DNA of 64,000 bases, from positions 372,001-436,000 of the forward strand of contig NZ_JAGGJW010000003.1 of assembly GCF_017873175.1 (NCBI RefSeq), read 5' to 3'. A program made the translations under genes and the position numbers. Shown piece by piece: positions 28,121 to 37,111 of the stretch. The stretch is from Neorhizobium petrolearium. GTDB lineage: Bacteria > Pseudomonadota > Alphaproteobacteria > Rhizobiales > Rhizobiaceae. The notes below the pieces were generated by a model. That model was not told where the DNA came from. It made no database searches and worked only from the letters and a program-made list of their open reading frames with translations. How positions within the stretch are numbered: the stretch's first letter is position 1; each line of letters starts with the position of its first letter.

Positions 28121-28936
28121 GTGTATTCTTTGAAAGCAGAGGTCGAGCAGACGGGCGGGGCAGCCAAGGCATTCAGCCTCTCGGGGATCTCCTTTTCCGT
28201 CGAACACCGCGGTCTGCTCAAGAACGTGAACATTGCTTTCGGCGCCGGTGAGATCTCGGCCCTAGTCGGTCACAACGGCTCGGGAAAATCGACGCTGCTC
28301 AAGCTTCTGGCCCGTCAGATGATCCCGTCGTCGGGCGAGATCCGATTCGGGGGCCATAAACTTAGCGAATTTGACCAACGCACCTTCGCCCGCTCCGTGG
28401 CCTATCTCCCGCAGGAGGTTTCCGCGGCCCCTGGCATGACGGTCCGGGAACTGGTGGCCTGCGGACGTTATCCCTGGCACGGCGCGCTTGGCCGCTTCAC
28501 GGCAGGCGACAGCGCCAAAGTGGAAGAGGCGCTGGCGCTCACCCATGTCGAAAGTTTCGCCGATAGGCTCGTGGAGACACTGTCCGGCGGGGAGCGTCAA
28601 CGCGCCTGGATCGCCATGCTGATGGCGCAGGATGCCGAATACCTCCTGCTCGATGAACCGACGTCTGCCCTCGACATCGCCCACCAGATCGAATTGCTCG
28701 GCCTCATCCAGCGCCTTTCCCGGGAAAAGGGGTTGAGCGTCGTGATCGTGCTTCACGACATCAACATGGCGGCGCGCTTCTGCGACCGCATCTACGCCTT
28801 GAAAGCTGGCGCTGTCGTGGCGGAGGGCCGCGCCGCCGACATCCTTCGATGCGAGGTGCTGGAACGCATATATGGCGTCAGGATGGAGGTGATGCCGCAT
28901 CCGCATCTCGGAATTCCGCTCGCTTATGTCTGCTAA
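28121..28936 (+). CDS. fhuC: Iron-siderophore ABC transporter ATP-binding protein
   Basis: This 271-residue FepC/FhuC-type ATPase starts at GTG 28121. It has Walker A GHNGSGKST near residue 49-57, Q-loop YLPQEVSAAPGMTV, signature LSGGERQRAWIAMLMAQ near 154 and Walker B YLLLDEPTSALD near 174. It powers import of an Fe(III)-siderophore with the FhuB-like double permease. Its stop overlaps the binding-protein start by 11 bp. The operon order C-D-B matches hydroxamate (fhu) systems, and FhuF-like and receptor genes follow. The probable iron box is upstream. Confidence 0.88.
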   Translation: MYSLKAEVEQTGGAAKAFSLSGISFSVEHRGLLKNVNIAFGAGEISALVGHNGSGKSTLLKLLARQMIPSSGEIRFGGHKLSEFDQRTFARSVAYLPQEVSAAPGMTVRELVACGRYPWHGALGRFTAGDSAKVEEALALTHVESFADRLVETLSGGERQRAWIAMLMAQDAEYLLLDEPTSALDIAHQIELLGLIQRLSREKGLSVVIVLHDINMAARFCDRIYALKAGAVVAEGRAADILRCEVLERIYGVRMEVMPHPHLGIPLAYVC

Positions 28937-29846
28937 ATCCGAAAACATGCGGGTCAAGGGCCTGAGCCGCCGCTCTCTTCTGTCTGCGGCCGCATTGGGG
29001 CCTCTCGGTCTTGCCGCCCCGGCCCGCGCCGCATCCCCGGCGCCCGTGCCAAAGGTCGCAAGCCTGGATTACGGCCTCGCGTCCACGCTGATGAACCTCG
29101 GAATCACACCGACTGCGATTGTCTCCCTCGCAGATTGGGACAAATGGGTCATCGAACCGGAAATCCCTGCGGGCGTGACCGATCTCGGCAACGGTTGGGA
29201 AATCAATTTCGAAGTCCTGGCGATGCTCAAGCCCGATCTGATCCTGACCACTCCTTATCTCGACGCATTGAAGCCAAGACTCGAAACCATGGGCAAGGTA
29301 CTTCGCCTTGAAATTTACGATGCCAGCGGCGGCGCCGTTTTGTCCAAAGCCTATGCGGCCACGCGTGAACTGGCGCAGGCCGTCGACCGGGTGGCGGAAG
29401 GCGATACCTTTCTCGCCCGGGCGGACGTCTACTTCGACGATTGCCGGAAAAGGCTGGCGCTGATCGGCGCCCCGCCGGTTGTCCTCATGGGCTTCCTCGA
29501 CGCCCGCCATGCGCGGGTCTACGCCAGTCCAGGTCTCTATGACAACGTACTTTCCCGCATCGGCGTCGAGAATGCCTGGAAAGGCCAGGGAAACTATTGG
29601 GGGTTCGAAACCATCGGCATCGAGGATCTGGCGCGTGTCACCAACCCACGTGCTCGTCTGATCGCGTTCGAGCCCGTGCCGGGCGACGTCCTGCCGAAGC
29701 TCGCCGAAAGCCCGCTATGGAAGGCGCTGCCGATATCGCAGCCAGGCCGTTTCTCGGTGATCCCCGGTGCTCTGATGTTCGGCATGGTCAACGACGCAAT
29801 GCGTTTCGCGCATCTCCTGACCGAACACCTGGAGAATACGGCATGA
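28926..29846 (+). CDS. fhuD: Siderophore-binding periplasmic protein
   Basis: This 306-residue FhuD-like receptor delivers a ferric hydroxamate to the permease. A twin-arginine signal (LSRRSLLSAAALGPLGLAAP, cleaved after ARA near residue 37) precedes a class III binding-protein fold with a long central helix. Landmarks are VASLDYGLASTLMNLGITP near 45-63, DLGNGWEINFEVLAMLKPDL near 91-110 and IGVENAWKGQGNYWGFETIG near 210-229. It overlaps the ATPase gene by 11 bp and the permease by 4 bp. The exact siderophore cannot be read from the sequence. Confidence 0.85.
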   Translation: MSAKSENMRVKGLSRRSLLSAAALGPLGLAAPARAASPAPVPKVASLDYGLASTLMNLGITPTAIVSLADWDKWVIEPEIPAGVTDLGNGWEINFEVLAMLKPDLILTTPYLDALKPRLETMGKVLRLEIYDASGGAVLSKAYAATRELAQAVDRVAEGDTFLARADVYFDDCRKRLALIGAPPVVLMGFLDARHARVYASPGLYDNVLSRIGVENAWKGQGNYWGFETIGIEDLARVTNPRARLIAFEPVPGDVLPKLAESPLWKALPISQPGRFSVIPGALMFGMVNDAMRFAHLLTEHLENTA

Positions 29847-31828
29847 CTGCGATTGCCGCCGCGCCTGGCCGCCTTGCCGGCCCGCCCCTCGTCACGATCA
29901 TCATCGCGCTTGCTGCGGCCGCATTCGCCGTCCTCCGGCTGGAGCCGGAACTTGTTGCCATCAGCCAGCAGGCCCCCGGCTACGATATCCGGCAAGTCGT
30001 GCTCCTGTATTCGACCCTGCCACGCATGGCTACGGCGCTTCTGGCGGGGGCGGCGCTTGGCCTTTCGGGCTCGCTGTTCCAACAGGTGCTGCGCAATCCG
30101 CTTGCTTCGCCGACGACGCTCGGCGTCTCGGCCGGGGCCAATCTCTCGCTCGCGCTCGCGACGCTTTACATGCCCGGTCTCCTGGGCTTCGGGCGGGATC
30201 TGGTAGCGCTTGCCGGCAGCGCAATCGCGGCCGGACTTGTGTTTCTGCTCGGAGCCAGACGCGGTTTTTCACCCTTTTCGCTCGTGCTGTCGGGCCTGAT
30301 CATCAGTCTGTGGTGCGGTGCGCTCTCGGCCGTCCTTGTCATGCTGAATGACCGTTGGCTGGCAAGCCTCTTCATCTGGGGCGCGGGTTCGCTTTCACAG
30401 CAAAGCTGGGTCATCCCGCTTTCGCTGTTGCCCAAGGTGGCAATGGCCGGGCTTCTCGCCTGGCTGATCGTCAGGCCGCTCGGGCTGGTCGAACTCGGGG
30501 AGGCGGGCGCAACCGCACTCGGCGTCGATACGGCACGGCTGCGGCTGCTTGCCATCATCGTCGCTGTCGCGCTCGCCGCCTTCGTAACGAGCGCCGTCGG
30601 CGTCATCGGCTTTATCGGCCTCGTCGCACCGATCATCGCGCGGCTTTCCGGCGCACGCCGGTCCGGTTCCGTGCTCCTGTGGTCCGCTCTTATCGGGGCG
30701 GCGCTGCTGTGGCTCGCCGACGGCGTCGTCCAATATCTCGCCGGCGCATTTTCCGACTTCCTCCCGACCGGCGCGGTGACTGCGGTTTTCGGTTCTCCAT
30801 TGCTCCTCCTGCTTCTGCACCGGCTCAAAGTGCGCCACCGCGTCCTGCCTGAACAAGGCAGGATACTCAGCAGGCGGCTCCAGGCATCCCCTGGCCTCAC
30901 ACTTGCTGCGATCGCAGGGCTTGCCCTGTTGGTCGCTGCAGCGCTTCTTGTGGGACGCGCGGCCGACGGCGATTGGGCTCTTCTTCAACCCGATCTTTAC
31001 ATCGACATTCTGCCCCTTCGGTTTCCGCGAGTTCTGGGGGCGCTTTCGGCGGGCGCCATGCTGGCAATCGCAGGTACGATCCTTCAACGCCTGACCGGAA
31101 ACGAGATGGCAAGCCCTGAAGTGCTCGGCATAGGCGCCGGCGCCACGATCGGCGTGACGGTGACGATCTTCATCGTTGCCTCGCCGGGATTTGGCCTGCA
31201 GATCACTTCGGCGGCGGCCGGCGCGCTCGCGGTGCTGGGGCTTGTCGTCGGGTTTGCTTTGCGCGGGGGGCTGCTGCCTGAACGGGTGCTGCTTGCGGGC
31301 ATAGCACTCAGCGCGATGGTCGATGCCGTCGTGGGCGTTCTATCCTCGACAGGCGATCCCAGGGCCATGTTTCTCTTGCGCTGGATGAGCGGCTCCACCT
31401 ACGGCATGGAAACCTCCACCGCACTTGCGGTTGTGGCCGCGGCCATCGTGCTTGTGACGGCAGCGGCATCGGCTCATCGTTGGCTCGATATCCTGCCGCT
31501 CGGCCCCGCGCCCGCCGCCGGCCTGGGCCTCTCGCTCCCCCGTTCGCGGCTGTTTCTCTTCGCGCTGGCGGGGCTTGCTTCGGCGGCGGCAACGCTTTGC
31601 GTGGGGCCATTGAGCTTCATAGGGTTGATGGGGCCGCATCTGGCGCGGGAATGCGGGCTCTTGAGAGCACGTCCGCAAATTCTTGGCGCGGCGCTGCTTG
31701 GTGGCGGGCTGATGGTCGTCGCCGATTGGCTCGGCCGCACGATCATCTTCCCCTACCAGATTCCGGCGGGGCTGGTGTCGGCCCTCGTCGGCGCACCGTT
31801 CCTGATGCTCTTAATGCGGCGGAAGTGA
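29843..31828 (+). CDS. fhuB: Siderophore ABC transporter permease, fused double FecCD domain
   Basis: I place the start at the ATG at 29843 (MTAIAAAPGRLAGPPLVTII), which overlaps the binding-protein stop; the frame is open further upstream but inside that gene. The 661-residue protein contains two homologous FecCD permease halves. The first spans roughly 20-325, with LRNPLASPTTLGVSAGANL. The second spans roughly 345-655, with LTGNEMASPEVLGIGAGATI and SFIGLMGPHLARE. Such fusion and length are the hallmark of FhuB of ferrichrome systems (family knowledge). About 20 membrane helices are expected. It forms the channel for the FhuC ATPase. Confidence 0.92.
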   Translation: MTAIAAAPGRLAGPPLVTIIIALAAAAFAVLRLEPELVAISQQAPGYDIRQVVLLYSTLPRMATALLAGAALGLSGSLFQQVLRNPLASPTTLGVSAGANLSLALATLYMPGLLGFGRDLVALAGSAIAAGLVFLLGARRGFSPFSLVLSGLIISLWCGALSAVLVMLNDRWLASLFIWGAGSLSQQSWVIPLSLLPKVAMAGLLAWLIVRPLGLVELGEAGATALGVDTARLRLLAIIVAVALAAFVTSAVGVIGFIGLVAPIIARLSGARRSGSVLLWSALIGAALLWLADGVVQYLAGAFSDFLPTGAVTAVFGSPLLLLLLHRLKVRHRVLPEQGRILSRRLQASPGLTLAAIAGLALLVAAALLVGRAADGDWALLQPDLYIDILPLRFPRVLGALSAGAMLAIAGTILQRLTGNEMASPEVLGIGAGATIGVTVTIFIVASPGFGLQITSAAAGALAVLGLVVGFALRGGLLPERVLLAGIALSAMVDAVVGVLSSTGDPRAMFLLRWMSGSTYGMETSTALAVVAAAIVLVTAAASAHRWLDILPLGPAPAAGLGLSLPRSRLFLFALAGLASAAATLCVGPLSFIGLMGPHLARECGLLRARPQILGAALLGGGLMVVADWLGRTIIFPYQIPAGLVSALVGAPFLMLLMRRK

Positions 31829-31853
31829 AGACCGGAAGCGCTCAAGAGCGCGC

Positions 31854-32660
31854 CTACTGCCGTCCTTCCGGCAGGGGGCAGGTCTGGCCGCAACCACCGA
31901 TCGCCGGCAGGCAGTAACGCAGGCAGCACACCTTGCGACGCTTGAACGCGACGCCATTCTCGTCGGTCATGGCCCGGAGCGTGCCGCAGAGAGGGTTTTT
32001 CGCACCGTCGGGAAATACCGCATCCTGAAACAGGGGGGCTCCTTCCGCAGCCAGCGCCGGACGGCTCTGGCGCCCCGCCTCCTCGACGATCCAGTCGAGA
32101 TATCCGGCGGCATTTCCCCATAGCAGCTTGGTGCTGATACGCGTGTGGGCGGAGATCGCGCTGGCCAAAGGCTCGATATGCTGCCGCAGGAGGGGGTGCA
32201 TCGCTTCATGGATGCCGAGTTCCCGCCGCTGGCCGAGACTGTGGACAAGGAAGGCCATGGGCACGCCTGTTTCCCGATCGAGACATACCGAGGTTTCATC
32301 AAGCGAGATCGGCAGGAGGCGCCGCAATTCCAGCCATGCGAGAGCGGTGTTGATGGTCAGGGTACTGAAATAATAGAGCGTCCAGAGCGACACGACGGCG
32401 CGACGGTCCGCATTCGGGAAAGCAGCTCCGTATCGATCGACAATGCGGTTGAAACAATCGGCCTCGCAGAGCGCGGAACACGGCACCGTCTCGCACCCGG
32501 CCGGCACATCGAGGACGAACTTTCCCCTACAGAAAGCGTATTTCTCGCCGCCGCGCCGTATCAACAGTTCGCCGAGATCGCGACAGCCGCCCGCATTGTC
32601 TGATGCGGGCGGCTCCGCTCCCTTTTCCGGGGAGGCGTGACTGGACGCGGTAGAGATCAA
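31854..32660 (-). CDS. fhuF: Siderophore-iron reductase, FhuF type
   Basis: This 268-residue FhuF-like cytosolic protein would release iron from imported hydroxamate siderophore by reducing it with a [2Fe-2S] cluster. The C-terminal cysteine motif reads V-C-C-L-R-Y-C followed by GGCGQTC, giving C-C-x10-C-x3-C; E. coli FhuF has C-C-x10-C-x2-C, so one extra residue separates the last two ligands. The N-terminal IucA/FhuF-like helical region contains RAVVSLWTLYYFSTLTINTA. It is read from the receptor gene 4 bp upstream on the same strand and converges with fhuB. Confidence 0.85.
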   Translation of the reverse strand: MISTASSHASPEKGAEPPASDNAGGCRDLGELLIRRGGEKYAFCRGKFVLDVPAGCETVPCSALCEADCFNRIVDRYGAAFPNADRRAVVSLWTLYYFSTLTINTALAWLELRRLLPISLDETSVCLDRETGVPMAFLVHSLGQRRELGIHEAMHPLLRQHIEPLASAISAHTRISTKLLWGNAAGYLDWIVEEAGRQSRPALAAEGAPLFQDAVFPDGAKNPLCGTLRAMTDENGVAFKRRKVCCLRYCLPAIGGCGQTCPLPEGRQ

Positions 32661-32664
32661 GCGA

Positions 32665-34824
32665 TCACCATGTGAATTTCAGCGTTCCGACGATCTTGCG
32701 ACGATCGCCGTAATATTCGGTCCCGTAATAGCTGCTCGCCACATATTTCCGGTCGAACAGATTGGTCGCGTTCACCGAGAGCTTGACGTTCTCCGTTACC
32801 TTGTAGCTTACAGCGGCGTCGAAGACCGTATAGCTCGGCACCTTGACCGTGTTGGCGTCGTCGCCATAGGTCTCCCCGATGTAACGCACGCCTCCGCCGA
32901 TCGTCAGGTCACCGCGCTGGCCGTCCCCCGGAATGGTGTAGTCAAGCCAGGCAGATGCGAGATGCTTGGGCACGCGCTGCGGTCGGTTGCCCTCGTTGGC
33001 ACCTGCGTTCTCACGAATCTCGGCGTCCCAATAGGAATAGGCGAGCGTCATGTTCAGCCGGTCGTTGATCGCCGCCTTGCCTTCAAGCTCGATGCCGCGA
33101 ACACCGATCTTGCCGACCTGCTCCTGAACCAAGGGGCTGACATAGGTCGGAACATTCGTCTGGGTCAGGTCGAAGAGCGCGAGCGTGAACAGGCCGTCGA
33201 AATCTTCGGGACGGTATTTCAGGCCGACTTCATACTGCTCACCCTCCTGCGGCTTCAGAGAGCCACTCAGCGCGTAGCCGTTCGCGCTCGGCGTCACCAA
33301 AGGCTGGAAGCTTTCCGAATAATTGGCATAGGCCGCAAGGTTGGGCGTGAACTTATAGGTGAGCCCGACGCGGGTGGTGAAAGCGCTGGCTGTATTGTCG
33401 TCCCTGGTACCGGTGTCGACATAGTCAGCCGTGGTATGCACATGATCCCAGCGCCCACCAAGCGTAATGACCCAGCGGTCATCAAAAGTCAGTTGCTCCT
33501 GGGCATAGATGCCGACCGCCTGCTGCTTGACACGCCAGTTTACATATGGATCGAGATCAATGAACGAGAGCCCGCAATAGACGGGGTCGTAGATATCGAT
33601 CGGTTCCGCAGTGCCATACTTGATGTCTTCGCGCGTGTTGTCGCTGGTGTAGTCGACGCCGACCAGGGTCTTCGATTCAAAATTGTCCCAGCTTGTGTCG
33701 TATTGAAGCTGATTGTCGAAGGCCCAGCGGTTCGAAAGGCCATCAACGGAAAAAGCAGCGCGGTCGGCTGTCGGGTCGAGAGAAGCCCCGTAGACTTCCG
33801 CGTAATCCAGGCTGAGATGCGTGTAGCGGGCGTTGGACCGGAACGTCAGGCCGTCGGTGATTTCATGCTCGAACTGATAGCCGATATCGGTCTGACGCGT
33901 GTTGAAGCGATTGAAGTCCGGCTCTCCGAGAAAGGTATCGATGTCGATATCGGCGCCGGTGGGAAAGCCACGGGCACCCGTGCCATCGCGCTTGTAGTAA
34001 TCGGCAAGGATGGTGAGCGACGTGCCTTCTTCCGGCTTGATGGTCAAGGCCGGCGCGATATAGAAGCGGTCGTCGTTGGAATAATCCCAACCATTGTCTC
34101 CGTCCTTTCCAAGCGCGGTCAAACGATAGGTCCATACGCCTTCAGCATCGATCGGGCCGCCGAAATCCGTGCCGATCTCCTTGGTACCGTCACCGTAGGA
34201 GGTGTAGATTTCTCCGTGCTTTTCGTCCAATGGACGCTTGGTGATCGCGTTGACGAGGCCACCGGGGGCGTTGAGGCCGAACAGGGTCGAGGTCGAGCCC
34301 TTCAGCACCTCCACACGCTGCAGGCCATAGGGTTCGAGCCGGCTTGCCGTGTACCAGGCGGGAATGCGGGCGGCGAGCCCGTCGCGATAGGTGCCGAGCG
34401 CCGTCTGATCGAAGCCGCGGATGCGAATATAGTCGTAGCGGTCGTCGTTGCCGAACTCATCGGAGAAAACGCCGGCGGTATAGGCGATGGCCTGCTGCAG
34501 GTTGTCCACATGGCGTTCTTCGAGTTCCTTTTCGGTGACGACCGAAACGGAAGCCGGAATGTCGATGATGGGCGTATCGGTTTTGGTGCCGGTGGCCGTG
34601 TCCTTCGCGACGATCGTCCTGTCGGGGCCTACCGCGCGGCTCATCTTGCTGGTCAAAACGATCGTCGGCAGTTCGGTCGATATCTCTTGCGCAAAAATCG
34701 TCGTCGTCAGCGTCGAGGAAGAAAACAATACCAGGGCGCTGCTTGCCATCAGCCGCCTTACGGCAATACCCCGACTTGCGCACCTCAAGGACGTGCGTGA
34801 TCCCGCCTGCCGGATGGCCTCCAT
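32665..34824 (-). CDS. TonB-dependent ferric-siderophore receptor
   Basis: This 719-residue outer-membrane receptor has a signal peptide (cleaved near IFAQ, residue 46). The TonB-box region follows, then a plug domain with DIPASVSVVTEKELEERHVD near 88-107, RIRGFDQTALGTYRDGLAAR near 134-153 and LFGLNAPGGLVNAITKRP near 183-200. A 22-strand barrel ends in the terminal aromatic residue of GTLKFTW. Features of the TIGR01783 siderophore-receptor class (FhuA, FoxA, FpvA) are present. With the fhuCDB operon next door it should bind a hydroxamate siderophore. A probable iron box lies upstream. Confidence 0.92.
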   Translation of the reverse strand: MEAIRQAGSRTSLRCASRGIAVRRLMASSALVLFSSSTLTTTIFAQEISTELPTIVLTSKMSRAVGPDRTIVAKDTATGTKTDTPIIDIPASVSVVTEKELEERHVDNLQQAIAYTAGVFSDEFGNDDRYDYIRIRGFDQTALGTYRDGLAARIPAWYTASRLEPYGLQRVEVLKGSTSTLFGLNAPGGLVNAITKRPLDEKHGEIYTSYGDGTKEIGTDFGGPIDAEGVWTYRLTALGKDGDNGWDYSNDDRFYIAPALTIKPEEGTSLTILADYYKRDGTGARGFPTGADIDIDTFLGEPDFNRFNTRQTDIGYQFEHEITDGLTFRSNARYTHLSLDYAEVYGASLDPTADRAAFSVDGLSNRWAFDNQLQYDTSWDNFESKTLVGVDYTSDNTREDIKYGTAEPIDIYDPVYCGLSFIDLDPYVNWRVKQQAVGIYAQEQLTFDDRWVITLGGRWDHVHTTADYVDTGTRDDNTASAFTTRVGLTYKFTPNLAAYANYSESFQPLVTPSANGYALSGSLKPQEGEQYEVGLKYRPEDFDGLFTLALFDLTQTNVPTYVSPLVQEQVGKIGVRGIELEGKAAINDRLNMTLAYSYWDAEIRENAGANEGNRPQRVPKHLASAWLDYTIPGDGQRGDLTIGGGVRYIGETYGDDANTVKVPSYTVFDAAVSYKVTENVKLSVNATNLFDRKYVASSYYGTEYYGDRRKIVGTLKFTW

Positions 34825-34921
34825 GGCAAAGCATCTCCTGTCGTGTCATTTCAATTCCGCGCTATGCGTTGCTTTCAATTCGTCCCCGAAATCGATGCTG
34901 CGCCGCCGGAAAATATAAACA

Positions 34922-34936
34922 TAACAAAAATAGTCA
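34922..34936. promoter_or_regulatory. Candidate iron box upstream of receptor gene
   Basis: Read on the minus strand, TGACTATTTTTGTTA departs from TGA-N9-TCA at one position and shares its first half with the site before fhuC. It lies about 100 bp upstream of the receptor start within an AT-rich segment (34905-34970) typical of a promoter. The rest of the 34825-35188 interval shows no gene I can support. Confidence 0.4.
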
Positions 34937-35188
34937 ACTTAAAATTCTGAAATAGATGCGACAAAAAACACCAAGGACCGGAACCATGGAAGTGTGCGCA
35001 ATCCTGGCAGGCATCAGGTCGAGCGCGGGATAAAAGCTCCGGCACCTTTATCAGCAATCGCCGTCTATCCACGTCCCTGCTGCAGCACCTAGATGCGCAT
35101 GACACGAGACTTCTGCTACAATCATCCTTCTAGGCGGCCGCTCATGCGCTATACCGGGCGACTGATGCGAAGGATGGGAATTTCAACG

Positions 35189-35449
35189 ATGCAGCAGCCA
35201 CGTCAGATTCCACTCAGGGAACGGATGACAATCCTCGGCGATCTGGATGCTTCCTCCTTCGTGCCCTGGATCCGGCGCCACGCAGCCAAGCTCGGGCTTT
35301 CGCAAGACATAGCTCATACCGGGCCGGACCGTATTGAACTCGAGGTCACTGGACCTGAAGAGTTGATCGACATGATGGAGATGGGGTGTTCGCTAGGCCC
35401 GATTGATGTCTGGGTCGACACGATCGAACGCAGGCCCATTGACGACTGA
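35189..35449 (+). CDS. Acylphosphatase-fold protein lacking catalytic residues
   Basis: From the ATG at 35189 (MQQPRQIPLRERMTILGDLD) the product is 86 residues, the usual acylphosphatase size; the frame is open further upstream with several possible starts. The pattern F-x2-W-I-R-R-H-A-A-K-L-G-L-S, a strand IELEVTGPEELIDMM and the ending GPIDVWVDTIE follow the acylphosphatase fold closely. The G-x-V-Q-G-V-G-F-R loop is replaced by GDLDASSFV, removing the substrate-binding Arg, and the catalytic Asn position holds His. It is therefore probably not an acylphosphatase in function. It precedes the Rieske gene by 166 bp. A ligand-binding or regulatory role is guesswork. Confidence 0.6.
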   Translation: MQQPRQIPLRERMTILGDLDASSFVPWIRRHAAKLGLSQDIAHTGPDRIELEVTGPEELIDMMEMGCSLGPIDVWVDTIERRPIDD

Positions 35450-35615
35450 AACAGGGTACCTTGAGCAGCCTGCGCGCCCGGCCTTGCACTTTATTTGGTC
35501 ATCATTGCCAATGAGGAATATTTATGCAAACGTGCTGTCGTCGGGCAGCAGGCCGAGGACGAACATGCCTCGCGTGCGTCCTGCAAGTTATTGATGACGC
35601 TCAGAAAGTCTACCC

Positions 35616-36269
35616 ATGCACTCCGATACGGCAGGCTCATGGATGCCAGTCGCTCTTTCCGTTGACCTGCCGGCGGGAACTGTCGTGCCGGCGCGTCTTC
35701 CTGCCGGATCAGTCGCCCTCTGGCGCAGCGCATCCGGGCGCCCGGCAGCATCGGCTGACCGCTGTCCCCATCGCGGTATGCGCCTCTCGCACGGTTTCGT
35801 GCGCGGCGAGGCCCTTTCCTGCATCTATCACGGCTGGAGTTATGGCCAAGCCGGACACTGTCTGCGCATTCCGGCCCATCCGAGGCTTGCTCCTCCGGAG
35901 ACAATCCGCGTCACAACGCATCGGGTTGAAGAATCCGACGGGCTGATCTGGATTGCCGTGGGCAACCCTCTCTCCCAGCCACCGCGGCTAACCGGTTTTG
36001 CTCCCCTGCGTTCCTTGACTGTGCTGGCGGGTGTCGCTGCCATTGAAGCTGCTGCCGGCGCAAAGGCAAGCCTTGAAGGTCTTCTTGAGCTGAGCGAAGA
36101 CGCCAGGAACATCTGTCTCCTGCTTTCAGCCCAGGATGACGGGGAGACACTGGCGCATGTCCTGATCAAAGGCGAGGCCGGACCGGCGGACCGCGTCGCC
36201 GCCTCGCGTACCGCGGAGAGCCTGCGCCGCAAGGCGGAGGGTCTTCAGAAAAAGGAGATCACGCAATGA
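35616..36269 (+). CDS. Stand-alone Rieske [2Fe-2S] protein
   Basis: This 217-residue protein contains a complete Rieske site: C50-x-H52 (CPHRG) and C69-x2-H72 (CIYHGW), separated by 16 residues. It is the kind of Rieske domain found at the N-terminus of ring-hydroxylating oxygenases or of the NdmD reductase. No mononuclear-iron domain follows; instead residues about 118-217 form an extra region, probably alpha-beta then helical, that I do not recognise. It overlaps the non-heme-iron gene by 4 bp. The likely role is to pass electrons to that protein. No reductase gene is present nearby. Confidence 0.85.
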   Translation: MHSDTAGSWMPVALSVDLPAGTVVPARLPAGSVALWRSASGRPAASADRCPHRGMRLSHGFVRGEALSCIYHGWSYGQAGHCLRIPAHPRLAPPETIRVTTHRVEESDGLIWIAVGNPLSQPPRLTGFAPLRSLTVLAGVAAIEAAAGAKASLEGLLELSEDARNICLLLSAQDDGETLAHVLIKGEAGPADRVAASRTAESLRRKAEGLQKKEITQ

Positions 36270-37111
36270 CTGTGAAAGCGATGATCGACGAATGGTACCC
36301 GGTCGGCCTTCTCAGCCAGCTCGACCTAAAGGGGCGAAAGACCGCGCTGATGGACGAGCCGATCGACGTAGCGCTCGACGCCGACGGCAACGCCAGGGTG
36401 ACGGGCGGAAACGGGCGGACATTACCCGTACGCGTACGCTATGGCCATGTCTGGGCATCCCTCGGCGAGCCGAAGAAGGAGCTCTTCGACATTCCCGAGG
36501 CCGATCAGCCAGGCCGACGCTTCGTCGATGTCGGCGTGGTGCGCGTGCGCTGCTCCCCGCTCCGCGCCGTCGAAAACTTCCTTGACATCGCTCATTTTCC
36601 CTTCGTGCATACGGATATTCTGGGCGCCGAACCCCACACGGAAGTCCAGAACTACAAGGTCGAGATTCGCGAGGAAGAAGATGAAGTCTGGGCGACACAG
36701 GTGAAATTCTACCAACCCCAGGCAGCCAAATCGGCAAGCGGCGGCATCACGACGGAATATATGTACCGCGTGCCGGCGCCGACCTGTTCGGTCCTCTACA
36801 AGACCTGCCCGCCCCGCCCGGGAGAATGGGATGTCATCACCCTCTTCGTGCAGCCGCTTGCCGAGGATCTATGCGACGTCTGGCCGTGGATGGCGCTTTT
36901 CGATGACGAGAGCTCCATGACCGACCTCATCCATTTCCAGCAGACGATCTTCCTTCAGGACCGATCGATCCTGGAAAACCAGATCCCGCGGCTGTTGCCG
37001 CTCGATCCGGGCATGGAAATCCCGACACGTGCCGATCTCACCTCGGTCGCTTATCGGCGCTGGCTGAAACGCCACAATTATACCTATGGCGCACAGCTGG
37101 TGGCGCAATGA
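36266..37111 (+). CDS. Non-heme iron oxygenase component without Rieske cluster (NdmC-like)
   Basis: This 281-residue protein matches the C-terminal half of Rieske oxygenase alpha subunits. It has RYGHVWASLGEPKKELFDIP (58-77), then E-N-F-L-D-I-A-H-F-P-F-V-H (103-115) with bridging Asp107 and iron ligands His110 and His115. A third carboxylate is probably Asp232 (FLQDRSILENQ). Its own N-terminal 55 residues keep a WYPVG start but have no CxH/CxxH pair. It thus depends on a Rieske protein in trans, as NdmC (caffeine-pathway N7-demethylase) does. It overlaps the Rieske gene and the GST-like gene by 4 bp each. Substrate inferred as an N-alkyl or oxidised purine. Confidence 0.82.
   Translation: MTVKAMIDEWYPVGLLSQLDLKGRKTALMDEPIDVALDADGNARVTGGNGRTLPVRVRYGHVWASLGEPKKELFDIPEADQPGRRFVDVGVVRVRCSPLRAVENFLDIAHFPFVHTDILGAEPHTEVQNYKVEIREEEDEVWATQVKFYQPQAAKSASGGITTEYMYRVPAPTCSVLYKTCPPRPGEWDVITLFVQPLAEDLCDVWPWMALFDDESSMTDLIHFQQTIFLQDRSILENQIPRLLPLDPGMEIPTRADLTSVAYRRWLKRHNYTYGAQLVAQ

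Noticed and set aside
32962..34800. Long open frame (612 codons) antisense to the TonB receptor gene
   Set aside because: It mirrors the receptor gene on the other strand, has no recognisable domain, and long antisense frames are expected in GC-rich coding DNA.
36200..36330. Possibility that the split Rieske oxygenase is a frameshift or sequencing error
   Set aside because: The Rieske gene continues for about 145 codons beyond its cluster, the catalytic gene has its own WYPVG start, and the junction is a normal ATGA overlap. Joining the frames would not restore a standard alpha subunit.
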